This document shows positions 33,184-44,858 of a DNA stretch of 64,000 bases, piece by piece. The notes under the pieces are model-generated. The model was not told where the DNA came from, did no database searches, and saw only the letters and a program-made list of their open reading frames with translations. The DNA lies in assembly GCF_000192475.1 (NCBI RefSeq), contig NZ_AEYW01000018.1, positions 186,001 to 250,000 on the forward strand, written 5' to 3'. This DNA comes from Ruegeria conchae. GTDB lineage: Bacteria; Pseudomonadota; Alphaproteobacteria; Rhodobacterales; Rhodobacteraceae. How positions within the stretch are numbered: position 1 is the first letter of the stretch; the number at the start of each line of letters is the position of its first letter. A program made the translations under genes and the position numbers.

Positions 33184-34626
33184 TCAGTTGACAAGCGTTG
33201 TCGCCGCTGCAGCTGCAGCGCCTTCGATTCCGAACTGATAAAACACACCGATCAGCATCAGCGCGGCAGACCCCATCAGAGCGCCCCACAGAACTGGTGA
33301 CGATAGCGTTTCGATCGGGTCCTCGTTCTCAGCCCCGAAATACATGTAGAACACGATCCGCAAGTAATAGAACGCACCGATGACCGAAGCGATTGCCGAG
33401 GCAATAACCAGACCGGTCAACCCGGCCTCTACACCAGCTTGCCAGACGCCAAACTTGGCGAAAAAGCCCAGCATCGGGGGCACGCCCGCAAGGCTGAACA
33501 TCAGGATCAGAACAGCCAGAGCTTTCCCGGGGTCACGTTTTGAATACTGACTCAGAGCATCGATATCCGTCACTGGCTTGCCATCACGCTCCATCATCAA
33601 GATGAAGGCGAATGTGCCGATGTTCATCGTCACATAGATTGCCAGATACATCAGCATGGCCTTGACGCCCATCTCGGTACCAGCGGCCAGACCAATCAGG
33701 GCATAGCCCATATGTGCAATCGAAGAGAACGCCATCAGGCGCTTGATGTCACGCTGCCCAATCGCCGCGACCGCACCCAGCAGCATCGACAGAACTGACA
33801 ACAGAACGATCACCTGCTGCCAGTCTTTGACAACCCCGCCAAAGGCATCGTGCAAAACACGCGCGAACAGGGCCATCGCGGCCACTTTCGGGGCAGTGGC
33901 GAAGAACGCGGTAATGGGTGTCGGTGAGCCTTCATACACATCCGGTGTCCACATGTGGAACGGCACGGCAGAGACTTTGAATGCAAGGCCCGATATCAGC
34001 AAAACAAGGCCAAACAGTAGGCCGAGCGATATGTCGTCGTGATGCACGGTCTGGATGATGCCCGAGAACAAAGTCGTTCCGGTAAAGCCATAAACCAGCG
34101 ACGCGCCGTAAAGCAGCAGGCCGGAACTGAGCGCGCCCAGCACAAAATACTTCAGTCCCGCCTCGGTCGATTTGGCACTGTCCCGACGCAGCGCAGCCAC
34201 GACGTAGAGCGACAGCGATTGCAACTCGAGGCCCATATAAAGTGACATCAGATCGCCCGCGCTGACCATCATCATCATGCCAACAGCGGCCAGAGCCACC
34301 AGAAGCGGATATTCAAAACGCAACAGACCACGGCGTGCCATGTAATCCTGACTCATCAGCAGGACAGCTGCTGCAGAGAGAAGGATTGCAACTTTGGCAA
34401 ACCGGGCAAATCCGTCATCCACGAACATGCCGTTGAAAGCAATATTCGTGCCATCGCCATTGGTTGCGATCCAGATCGCCAGCAACGCCATAAGCCCCGC
34501 TGTTGACCAGACCAACACCGGTGCCAGCCCATCTTTTGTTGTGTAGACAGCCCCGATCAGCGCCGCCATCGCATAGATCGCCAAAACGATTTCCGGCAGG
34601 ATAATTGTCAGATCAGCCTGGATCAT
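33184..34626 (-). CDS. nuoN: NADH:quinone oxidoreductase subunit N
   Basis: A 480-aa antiporter-like membrane subunit of complex I with about 14 hydrophobic segments. The conserved Lys-containing middle helices ([21 protein letters not shown], split) and [19 protein letters not shown] are typical, as is [16 protein letters not shown]. It forms part of the proton-translocating arm together with NuoM and NuoL. It is the last gene of the nuo operon, 15 bp after nuoM, and is followed by a terminator. Confidence 0.97.
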   Translation of the reverse strand: MIQADLTIILPEIVLAIYAMAALIGAVYTTKDGLAPVLVWSTAGLMALLAIWIATNGDGTNIAFNGMFVDDGFARFAKVAILLSAAAVLLMSQDYMARRGLLRFEYPLLVALAAVGMMMMVSAGDLMSLYMGLELQSLSLYVVAALRRDSAKSTEAGLKYFVLGALSSGLLLYGASLVYGFTGTTLFSGIIQTVHHDDISLGLLFGLVLLISGLAFKVSAVPFHMWTPDVYEGSPTPITAFFATAPKVAAMALFARVLHDAFGGVVKDWQQVIVLLSVLSMLLGAVAAIGQRDIKRLMAFSSIAHMGYALIGLAAGTEMGVKAMLMYLAIYVTMNIGTFAFILMMERDGKPVTDIDALSQYSKRDPGKALAVLILMFSLAGVPPMLGFFAKFGVWQAGVEAGLTGLVIASAIASVIGAFYYLRIVFYMYFGAENEDPIETLSSPVLWGALMGSAALMLIGVFYQFGIEGAAAAAATTLVN

Positions 34627-34641
34627 GTCTCCAAAGCCTCC

Positions 34642-36186
34642 TTAATGCGATGCAGCTGACTGGGTCGCGGTCTCAGCCGCGGCCAGAGCCGTGTCATAGT
34701 TCGAAATCAACGCAGCCGTCGAGTTGCCGATCACATCGGTCACCAGCGAAGGATAAACCCCCAGCAGAATGGTCATCACGATCAGTGGCGCAAAGATCAG
34801 CCGCTCGCGCGAGCTCATGTCGGTGATGGCCTTTAGGCTTTCCTTGATCAGGTCGCCGAATACCACACGGCGGTACAGCCAAAGCGCATAGCCGGCCGAG
34901 AAGATCACACCAGTCGCGGCCACAGCTGTTACCCATGTGTTGACCTGGAAGGCGCCCATCAGGGTCAGGAATTCTCCTATGAATCCGGACGTACCCGGCA
35001 AGCCAACATTTGCCATGGTGAACAACATGAAGACCAGCGCATAGGCGGGCATCCGGATTACCAAACCGCCATACGCCTCAATATCGCGGGTGTGCATTCG
35101 GTCATAGATCACACCGACGCATAGGAAGAGCGCGGCCGAGATGAACCCGTGGCTGAGCATCTGGAAGATCGCGCCGTCAATGCCCTGCTGATTGGCCGCA
35201 AAGATGCCCATGGTCACAAAGCCCATATGTGCGACCGAGGAATAGGCGATCAGCTTTTTCATATCTTCCTGCACCAGCGCCACCAGCGAGGTGTAGACAA
35301 CCGCAATCGCCGACATCCACAGCACTACGTCCGTCATCACAGCCGAACCCACCGGGAACATCGGCAGGCTGAACCGCAGGAAGCCATAGCCGCCCATCTT
35401 CAGCAGGATCGCAGCAAGAACGACCGAGCCTGCAGTCGGAGCCTGAACGTGCGCATCCGGCAGCCAGGTATGCACCGGCCACATCGGCATCTTCACCGCA
35501 AACGACGCGAAGAAGGCTAGGAACATCAGCGTCTGCATGCCGCCGACGATATAGAATCCCAGCACGCTGAACCCTTCCGACGAGAACTGATGGCTCATCA
35601 GCGCCTCGATATCCGTGGTGCCCGCATCCGCGTACATCGCAACCATCGCCACCAGCATCAGCACCGAGCCAAGGAAGGTGTAGAGGAAGAACTTGAAGCT
35701 GGCATAAATCCGGTCTTTGCCGCCCCAAATACCGATGATCAGGAACATCGGGATCAGGCCCGCCTCGAAGAACAGGTAAAACAGCACTAAATCCAGCGCC
35801 ATGAACACGCCAAGCATCAGCGTTTCCAGCAGCAGGAAGGCGATCATGTACTCTTTGACACGATCCGTGACGTTCCAACTGGCCAAAATGGTCAGCGGCA
35901 TGATGAAGGTGGTCAGCAGGACGAACAGAACGCTGATCCCATCCACACCCATCTTGTATTTCAGGCCCAGCAGCCACTCGCCCTCTTCCACCATCTGGAA
36001 GCCGGTGTTGGACGGGTCAAAGCCGGTATAGATGCCGATCGAGACCAAAAAGGTCACAGTCGTCGCCACCAAGGCAACCCATTTGGCGTTGCGTTGCGCG
36101 GCTACGTCCTCACCATGCAGGAACAGGGCCAGAATGCCTGCAGCGATGGCGGGGATGAAGGTGACAATAGATAGGATATTGTCCAT
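34642..36186 (-). CDS. nuoM: NADH:quinone oxidoreductase subunit M
   Basis: A 514-aa membrane subunit of the complex I pump arm. It has the conserved Glu helix ([17 protein letters not shown]), [19 protein letters not shown] and [18 protein letters not shown]. Its ATG overlaps the nuoL stop by one base (TAATG), so translation is coupled. Its order between nuoL and nuoN is standard. Confidence 0.98.
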   Translation of the reverse strand: MDNILSIVTFIPAIAAGILALFLHGEDVAAQRNAKWVALVATTVTFLVSIGIYTGFDPSNTGFQMVEEGEWLLGLKYKMGVDGISVLFVLLTTFIMPLTILASWNVTDRVKEYMIAFLLLETLMLGVFMALDLVLFYLFFEAGLIPMFLIIGIWGGKDRIYASFKFFLYTFLGSVLMLVAMVAMYADAGTTDIEALMSHQFSSEGFSVLGFYIVGGMQTLMFLAFFASFAVKMPMWPVHTWLPDAHVQAPTAGSVVLAAILLKMGGYGFLRFSLPMFPVGSAVMTDVVLWMSAIAVVYTSLVALVQEDMKKLIAYSSVAHMGFVTMGIFAANQQGIDGAIFQMLSHGFISAALFLCVGVIYDRMHTRDIEAYGGLVIRMPAYALVFMLFTMANVGLPGTSGFIGEFLTLMGAFQVNTWVTAVAATGVIFSAGYALWLYRRVVFGDLIKESLKAITDMSSRERLIFAPLIVMTILLGVYPSLVTDVIGNSTAALISNYDTALAAAETATQSAASH

Positions 36187-38333
36187 TAGTGAGCGCCTCC
36201 GCCGATAGACATCCAGGTTACAAGGGCGGCGATGCCCAAGACCATCCAGAAGGCGTAAGTAAAGATGTAACCGGTCTGAGCTTTCCCGGCGAGGCGGGTG
36301 AAGAAGGGCACAACGCCCATCGCAACCCCGTTCAGGAAGCCGTCAATCGTGTTGCCGTCGCCGCGCTTCCACAGGAACCGGCCAAGCGTCACGGTGGGCT
36401 TGACGAAGATCGCGTCGTAGATCTCGTCAAAGTACCATTTGTTCAACAGGAACAGGTAGAGCGGACGCTGGTTCGCGGCCAAACGTGCAGGCAGCGAGGT
36501 GTTCGCGATGTAGAACCAGTAAGCCACGATGAACCCAAGCAACATCGCTACAAAGGGTGAGACCTTAACCCATTTCGGGGCTGCGTGCGCATCGTCCAGC
36601 ACATGGTTGTCGGGTGCCATATAAAGCGCACCTTCACCCGGTTCTCCGGCAAAGACATAGTGGTGATCGCCGCCATGCGCGTCCTTCTCACCATGCCCGT
36701 CATCCGTACGGGCGGTATCGGTATGGCTGTCATCGGCGTGGCTGTCGTCGGCATTCGAATCCGCTTTGCCGTGATCGCCCGCCTCTGCATGCTCTGATGC
36801 CTCGGCCACTGGAATTCCGTAGAACTTGCCCACCTTGTCCGCATGGCCAAAGAAATTACCGTACCAGATCATCCCGGCAAACACTGCACCCAGTGACAGC
36901 ACGCCCAGCGGTACCAACATGGTCATTGGGCTTTCATGCGCATGTTCATGGGTATGCTTGTCGCCACGCTCCTCACCATAGAAGGTCAGGAAGATCAGGC
37001 GCCAGCTGTAGAACGATGTGAACATCGCAGCGATGACCAGCATCCAGAAGGCATATCCAGTGCCACCGGCATACGCGCTTTCGATGATGGCATCTTTGGA
37101 AAGGAAACCGGCGAAGCCGAAAGTGGTCAGCGGAATACCCACGCCAGTAATCGCCAGAGTGCCGATCAACATCGCCCAGAACGTATAAGGTATCTTCTTC
37201 CGCAGGCCACCATACTCGGTCATTTCCTGCTCGTGATGCATTGCATGGATGACCGAGCCTGCACCAAGGAATAGCAGCGCCTTGAAGAACGCGTGTGTCA
37301 GCAGGTGGAACATCGCCGCCGAGTACATGCCCACACCAGCCGCGACGAACATATAGCCCAGCTGAGAACAGGTCGAATAGGCGATGACGCGTTTGATGTC
37401 GGTCTGAACCAGACCCACAGTCGCGGCGAAGAACGCGGTCGATGCGCCAAGGAAAGTGATGAACCCGGTCGCACCCGGTGCAAACTCCATCAGCGGCGAC
37501 ATGCGGCAGACCAGGAACACACCCGCGGTCACCATCGTCGCCGCGTGGATCAGTGCCGATACAGGCGTTGGGCCTTCCATCGCGTCGGGCAACCAGGTGT
37601 GAAGGATCAACTGCGCTGATTTACCCATCGCGCCGATAAACAGCAGGACGCAGATCACTTCAATCGCGGTCCACTCCCCCCACAGGAAGTGCAGCTTTTC
37701 TTCTGCCAGCGCGGGCGCCGACGCGAAGATGTCGGAAAAGTTGATGCTGTCCGTCAGGAAGAACAGCGCGAAAATCCCCAGTGCAAAGCCAAAGTCGCCC
37801 ACTCGGTTGACGATGAACGCTTTCATCGCCGCGGCATTGGCCGACGGCTTACGATAGTAGAAGCCGATCAGAAGATACGAGGCAACGCCCACGCCTTCCC
37901 AGCCAAAGAACATCTGAACCAGATTATCTGCGGTCACCAACATCAGCATGGCGAAGGTGAAGAAGGACAGATAGGCAAAGAAACGCGGCTTATAGCTCTC
38001 GCCCTCGCGCCATTGCGGATCGTGGTCCATGTAGCCGAAGGAATAGAGGTGCACGAGCGCCGAGACGGTCGTCACCACGATCAGCATGATCGCCGTCAGA
38101 CGGTCCAGACGAATAGCCCAGCTTGTCGACAAAGATCCGCTCTCGATCCAGCGCATGATCTCGATTTGTTGCGTAACCCCGTCGAACGCGAAGAACACGA
38201 TCCAAGACAGCAGACAGGCCAGAAACAGCAGGCCTGTTGCGGTCCACATGGCGGCTTTCTCGCCGATAAAGCGCCAGCCAAACCCGCAGAGCAGCGCGCC
38301 CACCAGCGGGGCAAAGAGGATGGTGGTTTCCAT
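36186..38333 (-). CDS. nuoL: NADH:quinone oxidoreductase subunit L
   Basis: A 715-aa membrane subunit of the complex I pump, about 100 residues longer than the E. coli protein. Conserved features are [40 protein letters not shown] and [18 protein letters not shown]. The extra length lies in hydrophilic loops near the C-terminus: HTHEHAHE at about 460, and a His/Asp/Glu-rich stretch at about 510-585 with repeated DDSH units. The long horizontal helix and final TM follow. It is seven bases after nuoK. Confidence 0.97.
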   Translation of the reverse strand: METTILFAPLVGALLCGFGWRFIGEKAAMWTATGLLFLACLLSWIVFFAFDGVTQQIEIMRWIESGSLSTSWAIRLDRLTAIMLIVVTTVSALVHLYSFGYMDHDPQWREGESYKPRFFAYLSFFTFAMLMLVTADNLVQMFFGWEGVGVASYLLIGFYYRKPSANAAAMKAFIVNRVGDFGFALGIFALFFLTDSINFSDIFASAPALAEEKLHFLWGEWTAIEVICVLLFIGAMGKSAQLILHTWLPDAMEGPTPVSALIHAATMVTAGVFLVCRMSPLMEFAPGATGFITFLGASTAFFAATVGLVQTDIKRVIAYSTCSQLGYMFVAAGVGMYSAAMFHLLTHAFFKALLFLGAGSVIHAMHHEQEMTEYGGLRKKIPYTFWAMLIGTLAITGVGIPLTTFGFAGFLSKDAIIESAYAGGTGYAFWMLVIAAMFTSFYSWRLIFLTFYGEERGDKHTHEHAHESPMTMLVPLGVLSLGAVFAGMIWYGNFFGHADKVGKFYGIPVAEASEHAEAGDHGKADSNADDSHADDSHTDTARTDDGHGEKDAHGGDHHYVFAGEPGEGALYMAPDNHVLDDAHAAPKWVKVSPFVAMLLGFIVAYWFYIANTSLPARLAANQRPLYLFLLNKWYFDEIYDAIFVKPTVTLGRFLWKRGDGNTIDGFLNGVAMGVVPFFTRLAGKAQTGYIFTYAFWMVLGIAALVTWMSIGGGAH

Positions 38334-38339
38334 GTTCTC

Positions 38340-38645
38340 TTACCCCTTCATCATATTGACGTCTTCAACCGCGATGGTGCCGCGGTTGCGGAAGAAGCAG
38401 ACCAGAATGGCCAGCCCGATCGCCGCCTCGGCCGCCGCCACGGTCAGAACGAACAGCGTAAACACCTGCCCGACCAGATCGCCGAGGAAACTGGAAAATG
38501 CCACAAGGTTGATATTCACCGCCAGCAGCATCAGTTCGATGCTCATCAGTAGGATGATGACGTTCTTGCGGTTCAGGAAGAGACCGAAGATGCCGATGAC
38601 AAACAGCGTCGCCGCGACCGTAAGATAGTGTTCAAGTCCGATCAT
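38340..38645 (-). CDS. nuoK: NADH:quinone oxidoreductase subunit K
   Basis: A 101-aa subunit with three membrane helices. It has the conserved Glu positions of the family ([17 protein letters not shown] and [15 protein letters not shown]). It packs against NuoJ and NuoA in the membrane arm. It lies 4 bp after nuoJ and 6 bp before nuoL. Confidence 0.98.
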   Translation of the reverse strand: MIGLEHYLTVAATLFVIGIFGLFLNRKNVIILLMSIELMLLAVNINLVAFSSFLGDLVGQVFTLFVLTVAAAEAAIGLAILVCFFRNRGTIAVEDVNMMKG

Positions 38646-38649
38646 CGTC

Positions 38650-39252
38650 TTATAGCCCCTGCCCCGGTTTCACGTCCTTCAACTCCATCGCTTTGGCCGG
38701 GTCGCGCATCATCTGGCCGATGATGTCCTGACGTTTGATGTCCTGACGGTGGCGCAGCGTCAACACGATTGCGCCGATCATGGCCACCAGCAGGATCAGC
38801 CCCGCCAATTGGAACAGAAGGAAGTATTGATCATAGAGGATGACACCCAGCGCATCGGTGTTGTGGCGGTCGACCGGGACCGGCTGCGCCAGATTGGCCG
38901 CCGCGCCCTGAGCGCTGTCCCAAGCCCCAAAGGCCATGACGAACTGCATCAGAATGACCAGACCGATCAGCAGGGCGAGCGGCATATAGCGTGCCATCTC
39001 GGCCTTGAGCTCGGCAAAGTCCACGTCGAGCATCATCACCACGAACAAGAACAGAACCGCGACCGCGCCGACATAAACGATGATCAGCAGCATCGCCACA
39101 AACTCGGCCCCCAGCAGCACGAACAGTCCCGCCGAAGACAGGAAGGACAAGATCAGCCATAGGACCGAGTGCACCGGCTGGCGGCTGATCACCGTGAACA
39201 GCCCACCGGTGATGGCGCTGATGGCAAACAGATAGAAGGCAAAGACGGTCAT
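38650..39252 (-). CDS. nuoJ: NADH:quinone oxidoreductase subunit J
   Basis: A 200-aa subunit with five membrane helices ([50 protein letters not shown] in two pieces). Its N-terminal helices line the proton path near the quinone site. Its start overlaps the preceding carboxymuconolactone-decarboxylase-like gene by ATGA, an unusual insertion between nuoI and nuoJ. Confidence 0.97.
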   Translation of the reverse strand: MTVFAFYLFAISAITGGLFTVISRQPVHSVLWLILSFLSSAGLFVLLGAEFVAMLLIIVYVGAVAVLFLFVVMMLDVDFAELKAEMARYMPLALLIGLVILMQFVMAFGAWDSAQGAAANLAQPVPVDRHNTDALGVILYDQYFLLFQLAGLILLVAMIGAIVLTLRHRQDIKRQDIIGQMMRDPAKAMELKDVKPGQGL

Positions 39253-39659
39253 TGATCCTCATCCTCGTTGTCGCCCATGACCTCTTGCGCTAGATCCAGC
39301 GCACGGGTCATGGCCGGGATGCCGGCAAAGACCGACATCTGGCCGATCGTTTCCACGATCTCTTGTTTCTTGGCACCAGCCTCCAACGCGTGGCGCACAG
39401 TCTGACGCACTGCCGAGTCCGCTTGCGCGCCCTGACAGGTCAACCCGGCAAGAGTCAGCAAAAGCCGGGTCTTGGCGTCCAGCCCGTCCTTGTTGACTGT
39501 GTTGCCGAACATCATCTCCATGACCTCTTTCGGCATGGTCGGCCACAGCGCCTCGAACCCTTTGGGCGAAAAATTCTCCATCGCCGGGTTCATCGCCTTG
39601 GCCATGTCCTGAGCCTGCTTCATCATCAGCTCAAACGGATTTGTCGGGCTGTCACTCAT
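39249..39659 (-). CDS. Carboxymuconolactone decarboxylase-family protein inside the nuo operon
   Basis: A 136-aa protein of the CMD/AhpD fold ([20 protein letters not shown], then [17 protein letters not shown] and [18 protein letters not shown]). A leading segment resembles phasin-like helices ([21 protein letters not shown]). The CxxC of AhpD-type peroxidases is absent, only a single Cys is seen. It overlaps nuoI upstream and nuoJ downstream by 4 bp each, so it is translated with complex I. Whether it assists complex I assembly or redox protection is unknown. Confidence 0.82.
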   Translation of the reverse strand: MSDSPTNPFELMMKQAQDMAKAMNPAMENFSPKGFEALWPTMPKEVMEMMFGNTVNKDGLDAKTRLLLTLAGLTCQGAQADSAVRQTVRHALEAGAKKQEIVETIGQMSVFAGIPAMTRALDLAQEVMGDNEDEDQ

Positions 39660-40150
39660 CGGTACGGCGCATCCATTTCCAGATTGCGGGCGATCTCGGC
39701 TTCCCAGCGTTCTCCGTTATTCAGCAGTTTTTCCTTGTCGTAGAACAGCTCTTCCCGGGTTTCCGTGGCGAATTCAAAATTCGGGCCTTCGACGATAGCA
39801 TCGACCGGGCAGGCCTCCTGGCAGAAACCGCAATAGATGCACTTAGTCATGTCGATGTCATACCGCGTTGTGCGGCGGCTACCGTCTTCGCGTGGTTCGG
39901 CGTCGATTGTGATGGCCTGCGCCGGGCATATCGCCTCGCACAGTTTGCAGGCGATGCAGCGTTCCTCGCCATTCGGATAGCGGCGCAGGGCGTGTTCACC
40001 CCGGAAACGCGGCGACAGAGGTCCTTTTTCGTGCGGATAGTTCACGGTGGCTTTGGGGGCGAAGAAATACTTCAGCCCCAGCTTCATGCCGACCCAGAAG
40101 TCCTGCAAAAGGAAGTATTTGGCAGCGCGGGTGTAGTCGATTTGAGTCAT
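39656..40150 (-). CDS. nuoI: NADH:quinone oxidoreductase subunit I
   Basis: A 164-aa peripheral subunit from the ATG at 40150 ([13 protein letters not shown]). It carries two [4Fe-4S] clusters N6a and N6b through [12 protein letters not shown] and [12 protein letters not shown]. The amphipathic N-terminus ([19 protein letters not shown]) contacts the membrane. It is 2 bp after nuoH, and its stop overlaps the CMD-family gene. Confidence 0.97.
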   Translation of the reverse strand: MTQIDYTRAAKYFLLQDFWVGMKLGLKYFFAPKATVNYPHEKGPLSPRFRGEHALRRYPNGEERCIACKLCEAICPAQAITIDAEPREDGSRRTTRYDIDMTKCIYCGFCQEACPVDAIVEGPNFEFATETREELFYDKEKLLNNGERWEAEIARNLEMDAPYR

Positions 40151-40152
40151 GA

Positions 40153-41190
40153 TCAGCCTCCTACGCTCCAACGGGCGAACGCACCCCAGAACCAGTCGAA
40201 TTTCGCTGCGAAGGCCACGAAGACCACCCAAGCCAGTGAGAACGGCAGGAATACTTTCCAGCCCAGCCGCATCAGCTGGTCATAGCGGTAGCGGGGGGTA
40301 ATGGCCTTGACCATCGCGAAGATGAAGAAGAAGAACGCCATCTTGGCAACCATCCACAACACGCCATCGGGCAAGCCCGGGATCGGCGACAGCCAGCCGC
40401 CGAAGAACAGCAGCGTGGTCAGGGCGCACATCAGGAAGATAGCGATGTACTCACCCGCCATGAAAAGCAGGAAAGGCGTGGCTGAGTACTCGACCTGGTA
40501 GCCGGCAACCAACTCGGATTCCGCTTCGGGAAGGTCGAAGGGTGGCCGGTTGGTCTCGGCCAGCGCCGAGATGAAGAACAGGAACACCATCGGGAAATGC
40601 GGCAACCAGTACCAGCTGAAGAAGCCAAACGAGCCATCCTGCGCGCGAACGATATCACCGAAGTTCATCGATCCGGTCGAGATGATGATGCCAATGATGA
40701 TCAGGCCGATCGACACTTCGTAGGAAATCATCTGCGCGGCTGAGCGCAGCGATCCCAGGAATGGGTACTTTGAGTTCGACGCCCAACCGCCCATGATCAC
40801 GCCATAAACTTCCAATGAAGACACGGCAAAGACATAGAGGATGGCGACGTTGATATCCGACAGAACCCAGCCATCGTTGAACGGGATCACTGCCCAAGCG
40901 ATCATCGCCAGAACAAAACTGGTCAATGGTGCGAGGATAAACACCGTGCGGTCAGCGCCCGCGGGAATGACGACCTCTTTCACCACATATTTTAGTGCGT
41001 CCGCCACCGATTGCAGCAGGCCGTAGACGCCGACCACATTGGGGCCGCGGCGCATCTGGACCGCTGCCCAAATCTTGCGGTCGCCGTAAACGAGGAACAA
41101 CAGCGAGATCATCACAAAGGCCACAACTGCAAGCACTTGCGCCAGAATAATGATGGCTATTCCGCCTGGGGTGTTAAAGAATTCAGCCAT
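40153..41190 (-). CDS. nuoH: NADH:quinone oxidoreductase subunit H
   Basis: A 345-aa membrane subunit that forms the quinone chamber with NuoB and NuoD. The conserved [42 protein letters not shown] (split) and [19 protein letters not shown] are present. Its start is overlapped by the end of a 71-codon small frame that fills the gap to nuoG. Confidence 0.98.
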   Translation of the reverse strand: MAEFFNTPGGIAIIILAQVLAVVAFVMISLLFLVYGDRKIWAAVQMRRGPNVVGVYGLLQSVADALKYVVKEVVIPAGADRTVFILAPLTSFVLAMIAWAVIPFNDGWVLSDINVAILYVFAVSSLEVYGVIMGGWASNSKYPFLGSLRSAAQMISYEVSIGLIIIGIIISTGSMNFGDIVRAQDGSFGFFSWYWLPHFPMVFLFFISALAETNRPPFDLPEAESELVAGYQVEYSATPFLLFMAGEYIAIFLMCALTTLLFFGGWLSPIPGLPDGVLWMVAKMAFFFFIFAMVKAITPRYRYDQLMRLGWKVFLPFSLAWVVFVAFAAKFDWFWGAFARWSVGG

Positions 41191-41398
41191 TGGTCCTCAC
41201 ACCGTGGGTATTCCGTTTTCCGCGTGCGATGCAAAGGCCAGTTGCCTGCGCAATCTGCGGCTGGGTCGGCGCGTTGGTGTAAACAGCATCTGCCGTCTTT
41301 ACGCCACCCTTAATCTTCAATTTCACACGCAATTCCGGCGCGGCTAACTGCCACCCGGGCACCGCGTTTGTCTGCGATATGAAACGTGTCTGGTTCAT
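41183..41398 (-). CDS. Small unknown ORF between nuoG and nuoH
   Basis: A 71-aa frame starting ATGA on the nuoG stop and ending 8 bp into nuoH. It is basic (many Lys/Arg), has no signal peptide or membrane helix, and has no family I recognise. Without it the gap between nuoG and nuoH would be about 200 bp, unusual in this compact operon. The tight coupling on both sides makes it plausible, but it may be a chance frame. Confidence 0.45.
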   Translation of the reverse strand: MNQTRFISQTNAVPGWQLAAPELRVKLKIKGGVKTADAVYTNAPTQPQIAQATGLCIARGKRNTHGVRTNG

Positions 41399-43416
41399 TC
41401 CGCCGCAATCTTCTCAGTCTTGCGGGCCTGCGCTTGTGCCGATAGCTCGGCCATCAGTTGCGAGGCGCGTGCTATCGGGTTGGTTAGATAGAAATCTTTG
41501 ACGGCATCGCGGAATGTCGCCTTGCCCAACGGGCCTGCGTCCAGAGCCCGAACGTCATTCTCGATCACTTCATCGATACGCGCCAGATGCGGAACCGCTT
41601 CGATCAGAACAGTGCGCAGTTGCGCCAGAGAGTCGTAGGGCAGTGTTGCACCAAGCTCGGCAGAAAGGGCACGCAGGATGGCCCAGTTCTCCTTGGCCTC
41701 ACCCGGGGCGAATCCTGCACGCATCGCGAGTTGAGGTCGACCTTCCGTGTTGACGAACAGGCCGTTTTCTTCTGTGTAAGCCGCACCCGGCAGTATCACA
41801 TCGGCGCGGTGCGCTCCACGATCGCCGTGACTGCCCTGATAGATCACAAATGCGCCCTCGCCGATCTCGACCTCATCGGCGCCGAGATTATAGATCACAT
41901 CGGCCGCGCTTACCGCATCCATGCCGCCTTCGCTGGTCGCATCCACATCCATGGCACCCACGCGCGATGCTGCGGTGTGCAGAACGATAAGCCCACTTTC
42001 GGTATTGCTTGCAATGGTTTGTGCGGCGGCCAGAACGGCAGAGCCATCAGCCTCTTGCAGCGCGCCTTGCCCGACGATGACCAGAGAGCGCTTGCTCTTG
42101 ATCTCATCATTGCCACCCATATCAACGACGGTTTGCAGCGCAGCACGGTCGTCGCCTACATGGTGATACTCGTAGGTCAGATCGATGGCGGGCCCGACCA
42201 AGGCCACCTCGGCACCGTGTGCCCATGCCTTGCGGATGCGGGCGTTCAGAACCGGCGCTTCATCACGTGGATTGGTGCCAACCAGAAGGATACGCTCGGC
42301 GCTGTCGATATCTTCAATCGCGGCTGTACCGGCATATGCCCCACGGTTACCCGCCGGCAGCTTGGCACCATCGGTGCGACATTCGACAACACCGCCCTGC
42401 CCTTCGATCATCTGTTTCAGCGCGAATGCGGCCTCGACCGGGGCCAGATCGCCCACGATGCCTGCAGGTTTATCAGCCCCTTTCAGCGCCTCGGCGGCTT
42501 TGTTCAGTGCCTCTGGCCACGACGCCGGGCGTAGTTTGCCGTTTTCCCGCACGTAAGGCCGATCCAGGCGCTGACGGCGCAGACCATCCCAGACAAAGCG
42601 GGTCTTGTCGCTGATCCATTCCTCGTTCACACCATCATGATTGCGCGGCAAGAAGCGCATCACTTCACGGCCTTTGGTATCCACGCGGATGTTCGAGCCC
42701 ATGGCATCCATGACATCGATGCTTTCGGTCTTGGTCAGTTCCCAAGGGCGGGCGGTGAAGGCATACGGCTTCGAAGTCAGCGCCCCGACAGGGCACAGAT
42801 CGATGATGTTGCCCTGCAGGTTCGAGTCGAGAGTCTGGTTTAGATACGACGTGATCTCGGCATCTTCCCCTCGCCCGGTCTGGCCCATTTGGGTAATCCC
42901 AGCAACCTCGGTTGTGAAACGCACGCAGCGGGTACAGCTGATGCAGCGCGTCATTGCGGTGCCAACCAGCGGGCCAAGGTCCAGATCATCCACGGCACGC
43001 TTGGCTTCTTTGAAGCGTGTGCCTGACAGACCATAGGCCATCGCCTGATCCTGCAGGTCACACTCACCGCCCTGATCGCAGATCGGGCAATCCAACGGGT
43101 GGTTGATCAGCAGAAACTCCATCACCCCTTCGCGGGCCTTCTTGACCATGGGTGAGTTTGTCTTGACCACAGGTGCCTGCCCTTCCGGACCCGGACGCAA
43201 GTCGCGTACCTGCATCGCGCAGGAGGCCGCAGGTTTCGGCGGGCCGCCAACGACCTCGACCAGACACATCCGGCAGTTCCCGGCAATCGACAGACGCTCG
43301 TGATAGCAAAAGCGCGGCACCTCGACCCCGGCCTGCTCACAGGCTTGGATCAGTGTCATCGCGCCATCGACTTCGATTTCCTGTCCGTCGATATTGACTT
43401 TGCGGAGGTCAGACAT
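41395..43416 (-). CDS. nuoG: NADH:quinone oxidoreductase subunit G
   Basis: A 673-aa iron-sulfur subunit of the NADH arm. N-terminal ferredoxin domain: [21 protein letters not shown] carries the [2Fe-2S] N1b. The His-Cys3 motif [18 protein letters not shown] carries N5, and [10 protein letters not shown] with [11 protein letters not shown] carries N4. A molybdopterin-oxidoreductase-like domain without cofactor follows. It lies 4 bp... after the DUF5333 gene (stop at 43420). The C-terminus is extended by a Lys/Ala tail. Confidence 0.97.
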   Translation of the reverse strand: MSDLRKVNIDGQEIEVDGAMTLIQACEQAGVEVPRFCYHERLSIAGNCRMCLVEVVGGPPKPAASCAMQVRDLRPGPEGQAPVVKTNSPMVKKAREGVMEFLLINHPLDCPICDQGGECDLQDQAMAYGLSGTRFKEAKRAVDDLDLGPLVGTAMTRCISCTRCVRFTTEVAGITQMGQTGRGEDAEITSYLNQTLDSNLQGNIIDLCPVGALTSKPYAFTARPWELTKTESIDVMDAMGSNIRVDTKGREVMRFLPRNHDGVNEEWISDKTRFVWDGLRRQRLDRPYVRENGKLRPASWPEALNKAAEALKGADKPAGIVGDLAPVEAAFALKQMIEGQGGVVECRTDGAKLPAGNRGAYAGTAAIEDIDSAERILLVGTNPRDEAPVLNARIRKAWAHGAEVALVGPAIDLTYEYHHVGDDRAALQTVVDMGGNDEIKSKRSLVIVGQGALQEADGSAVLAAAQTIASNTESGLIVLHTAASRVGAMDVDATSEGGMDAVSAADVIYNLGADEVEIGEGAFVIYQGSHGDRGAHRADVILPGAAYTEENGLFVNTEGRPQLAMRAGFAPGEAKENWAILRALSAELGATLPYDSLAQLRTVLIEAVPHLARIDEVIENDVRALDAGPLGKATFRDAVKDFYLTNPIARASQLMAELSAQAQARKTEKIAAE

Positions 43417-43419
43417 GGT

Positions 43420-43824
43420 CTAGTTCGCCCTCAAATACACGCCGATGGCGCTGTTTCTTTCAATTTCCTTCTTGCCCAACGCGCAGAAGGTTTTGGGATT
43501 TTCGTAAGATACGCCGTTCTGCGCCAGATAGCTCTCGCCCTTGGCGCGCATACGATCTTTTTCAGAATCCGAATCCACATAAGCCCGGATTTCCTTGTCC
43601 GAATATCCAAGTTTGTTCGCTTTCGAGCGCAAATCCCACATGACACCAATCGCCTTGAGCCGACGCCCGCTTATTGACGGACAATACTCCGAAATCTCGT
43701 TTGCGATCGCGATGTAATAGAGTTCGTTGTCGATCTCTTTGACTTCGCGCAAGGGTGGCTTCGCCTCAGCCAGAACCGGGAAAGATATTACGCAAATCGC
43801 GGCGACCAGTCGTATCAAAGACAT
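43420..43824 (-). CDS. DUF5333-like secreted protein in the nuo operon
   Basis: A 134-aa protein from the ATG at 43824 (MSLIRLVAAICVISFPVLAEA), giving a good signal peptide; AAAGGAAATG precedes it. The mature part is polar (KPPLREVKEIDNELYYIAIA; CPSISGRRLKAIGVMWDLRSKA). The Cys pair (EYCPSI and TFCALG) may form a disulfide. This family is found between nuoF and nuoG in many Rhodobacterales. Its role is not established. Confidence 0.8.
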   Translation of the reverse strand: MSLIRLVAAICVISFPVLAEAKPPLREVKEIDNELYYIAIANEISEYCPSISGRRLKAIGVMWDLRSKANKLGYSDKEIRAYVDSDSEKDRMRAKGESYLAQNGVSYENPKTFCALGKKEIERNSAIGVYLRAN

Positions 43825-43922
43825 AACATTTCCTTTCGTCTTGGGATTCCCAAGACGATGGTCGACGCGCTTGCTATGCAATAACAAGCCACCGGTCCTG
43901 CCGTGATATGCGATACGGTTGC

Positions 43923-44279
43923 TCATGGTCGTTGGCAGCGTCCGGCAAAGGTCAGTTTATCGTTCTCAATACGCAGGTTTTGCGGTTCCGTATCCGGTCC
44001 AACCTTCCAGGCAATCCTGGAAGAGCCAAAATTCTGAACGCAGAACTTGGTGGCTTCGTAGCGGCCAGCTTCACGCGCACCGTCGAACGATTGCGAAACG
44101 CCGTTTACTGTCACGGTAAACTCGGAAGGTGTGGTTCTCTTGTCCACGTGTTTCGCGCTGGCCCTGAAATAAATGCCGTCAAACGCAACCCGCGTCGCCT
44201 GTGATGGCGCCTCTCCGCAGGCGGAGAGCAGTGCCCCCACCAAAACCGACATCACCAAAATTCCTCGTTTCGCCATCAT
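43923..44279 (-). CDS. Small lipoprotein of unknown function in the nuo operon
   Basis: A 118-aa protein starting at the ATG at 44279 (MMAKRGILVMSV), chosen for the AGGAG box six bases upstream. The signal peptide ends in the lipobox LSAC, so it is a lipoprotein. The mature part (RVAFDGIYFRASAKHVDKRTTPSEFTVTVNGVSQSFDGA split) looks like a compact beta domain with one Cys (KFCVQNFG) and a final GRCQRP. I recognise no named family. It lies between the DUF3291 and DUF5333 genes. Confidence 0.75.
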   Translation of the reverse strand: MMAKRGILVMSVLVGALLSACGEAPSQATRVAFDGIYFRASAKHVDKRTTPSEFTVTVNGVSQSFDGAREAGRYEATKFCVQNFGSSRIAWKVGPDTEPQNLRIENDKLTFAGRCQRP

Positions 44280-44354
44280 GACCACTCCTGCATCGTGGCT
44301 GGCGCATGCGGTATCTGCCGGTGCGTCTGGGATATCGTGTCCATCACCATCCCC

Positions 44355-44858
44355 TTACTCTGCCGCGACCTGAACGCAACGGTGGTCGCGCCACATGCTG
44401 GCCTGTTTCAATTCTGCCCATCCAAAGGCACTTTCGCTCGCACCTTTTGTGCGCAACGTCTCTAGTCGTTCCAGCGCTTCTTCCAAACTAGGCTGGTGAC
44501 CATTGGGCACCCACCACATGACAAAATGTTGCTCGCCGAGTATTTCGAACCATTCTTGCCGACGTTCGTAGAACTGCTTGTGGATGGTACCCCAAACAAA
44601 CTTCTCAAGGCTGGCGACATCTTCCCAGACCGTTAGATTTGCGACAAACTGCGGATCGCTTCCGATGCTGTTTTCGGTATTTCCGGTTCCTGGTTCACCT
44701 GAACCTTCCATCATCCAGACAAAGCCCGGCATCCGCTTGCCGAGTCCGTTAACGCGGTCAAGGTTGGCCATGAATTCGGCCACGCGTGGATCGTCGGTAG
44801 GCGCCAACAAACGACCAACATTCAATTCGGCCAAGTGATATCCGTCGGGCTGGATCAA
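44355..44858 (-). CDS. DUF3291-family protein in the nuo operon
   Basis: A 167-aa protein, probably starting at the TTG at 44858, because this overlaps the MAPEG stop as TTGA and the residues after it (HLAELNVGRLLAPTDDPRVAEFM) match the start of the family. It has GFVWMMEGSG, FVANLTVWEDVASLEKFVWGT and HFVMWWVPNGHQP. The fold resembles the dimeric alpha-beta barrel of antibiotic monooxygenases. No function is known. It sits between the MAPEG gene and a lipoprotein gene in the nuoF-nuoG gap. Confidence 0.8.
   Translation of the reverse strand: MIQPDGYHLAELNVGRLLAPTDDPRVAEFMANLDRVNGLGKRMPGFVWMMEGSGEPGTGNTENSIGSDPQFVANLTVWEDVASLEKFVWGTIHKQFYERRQEWFEILGEQHFVMWWVPNGHQPSLEEALERLETLRTKGASESAFGWAELKQASMWRDHRCVQVAAE

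Noticed and set aside
37689..38552. A 287-codon open frame opposite nuoL/nuoK
   Set aside because: Antisense of a conserved gene, Arg/His/Gln-rich composition, and no recognisable domain.
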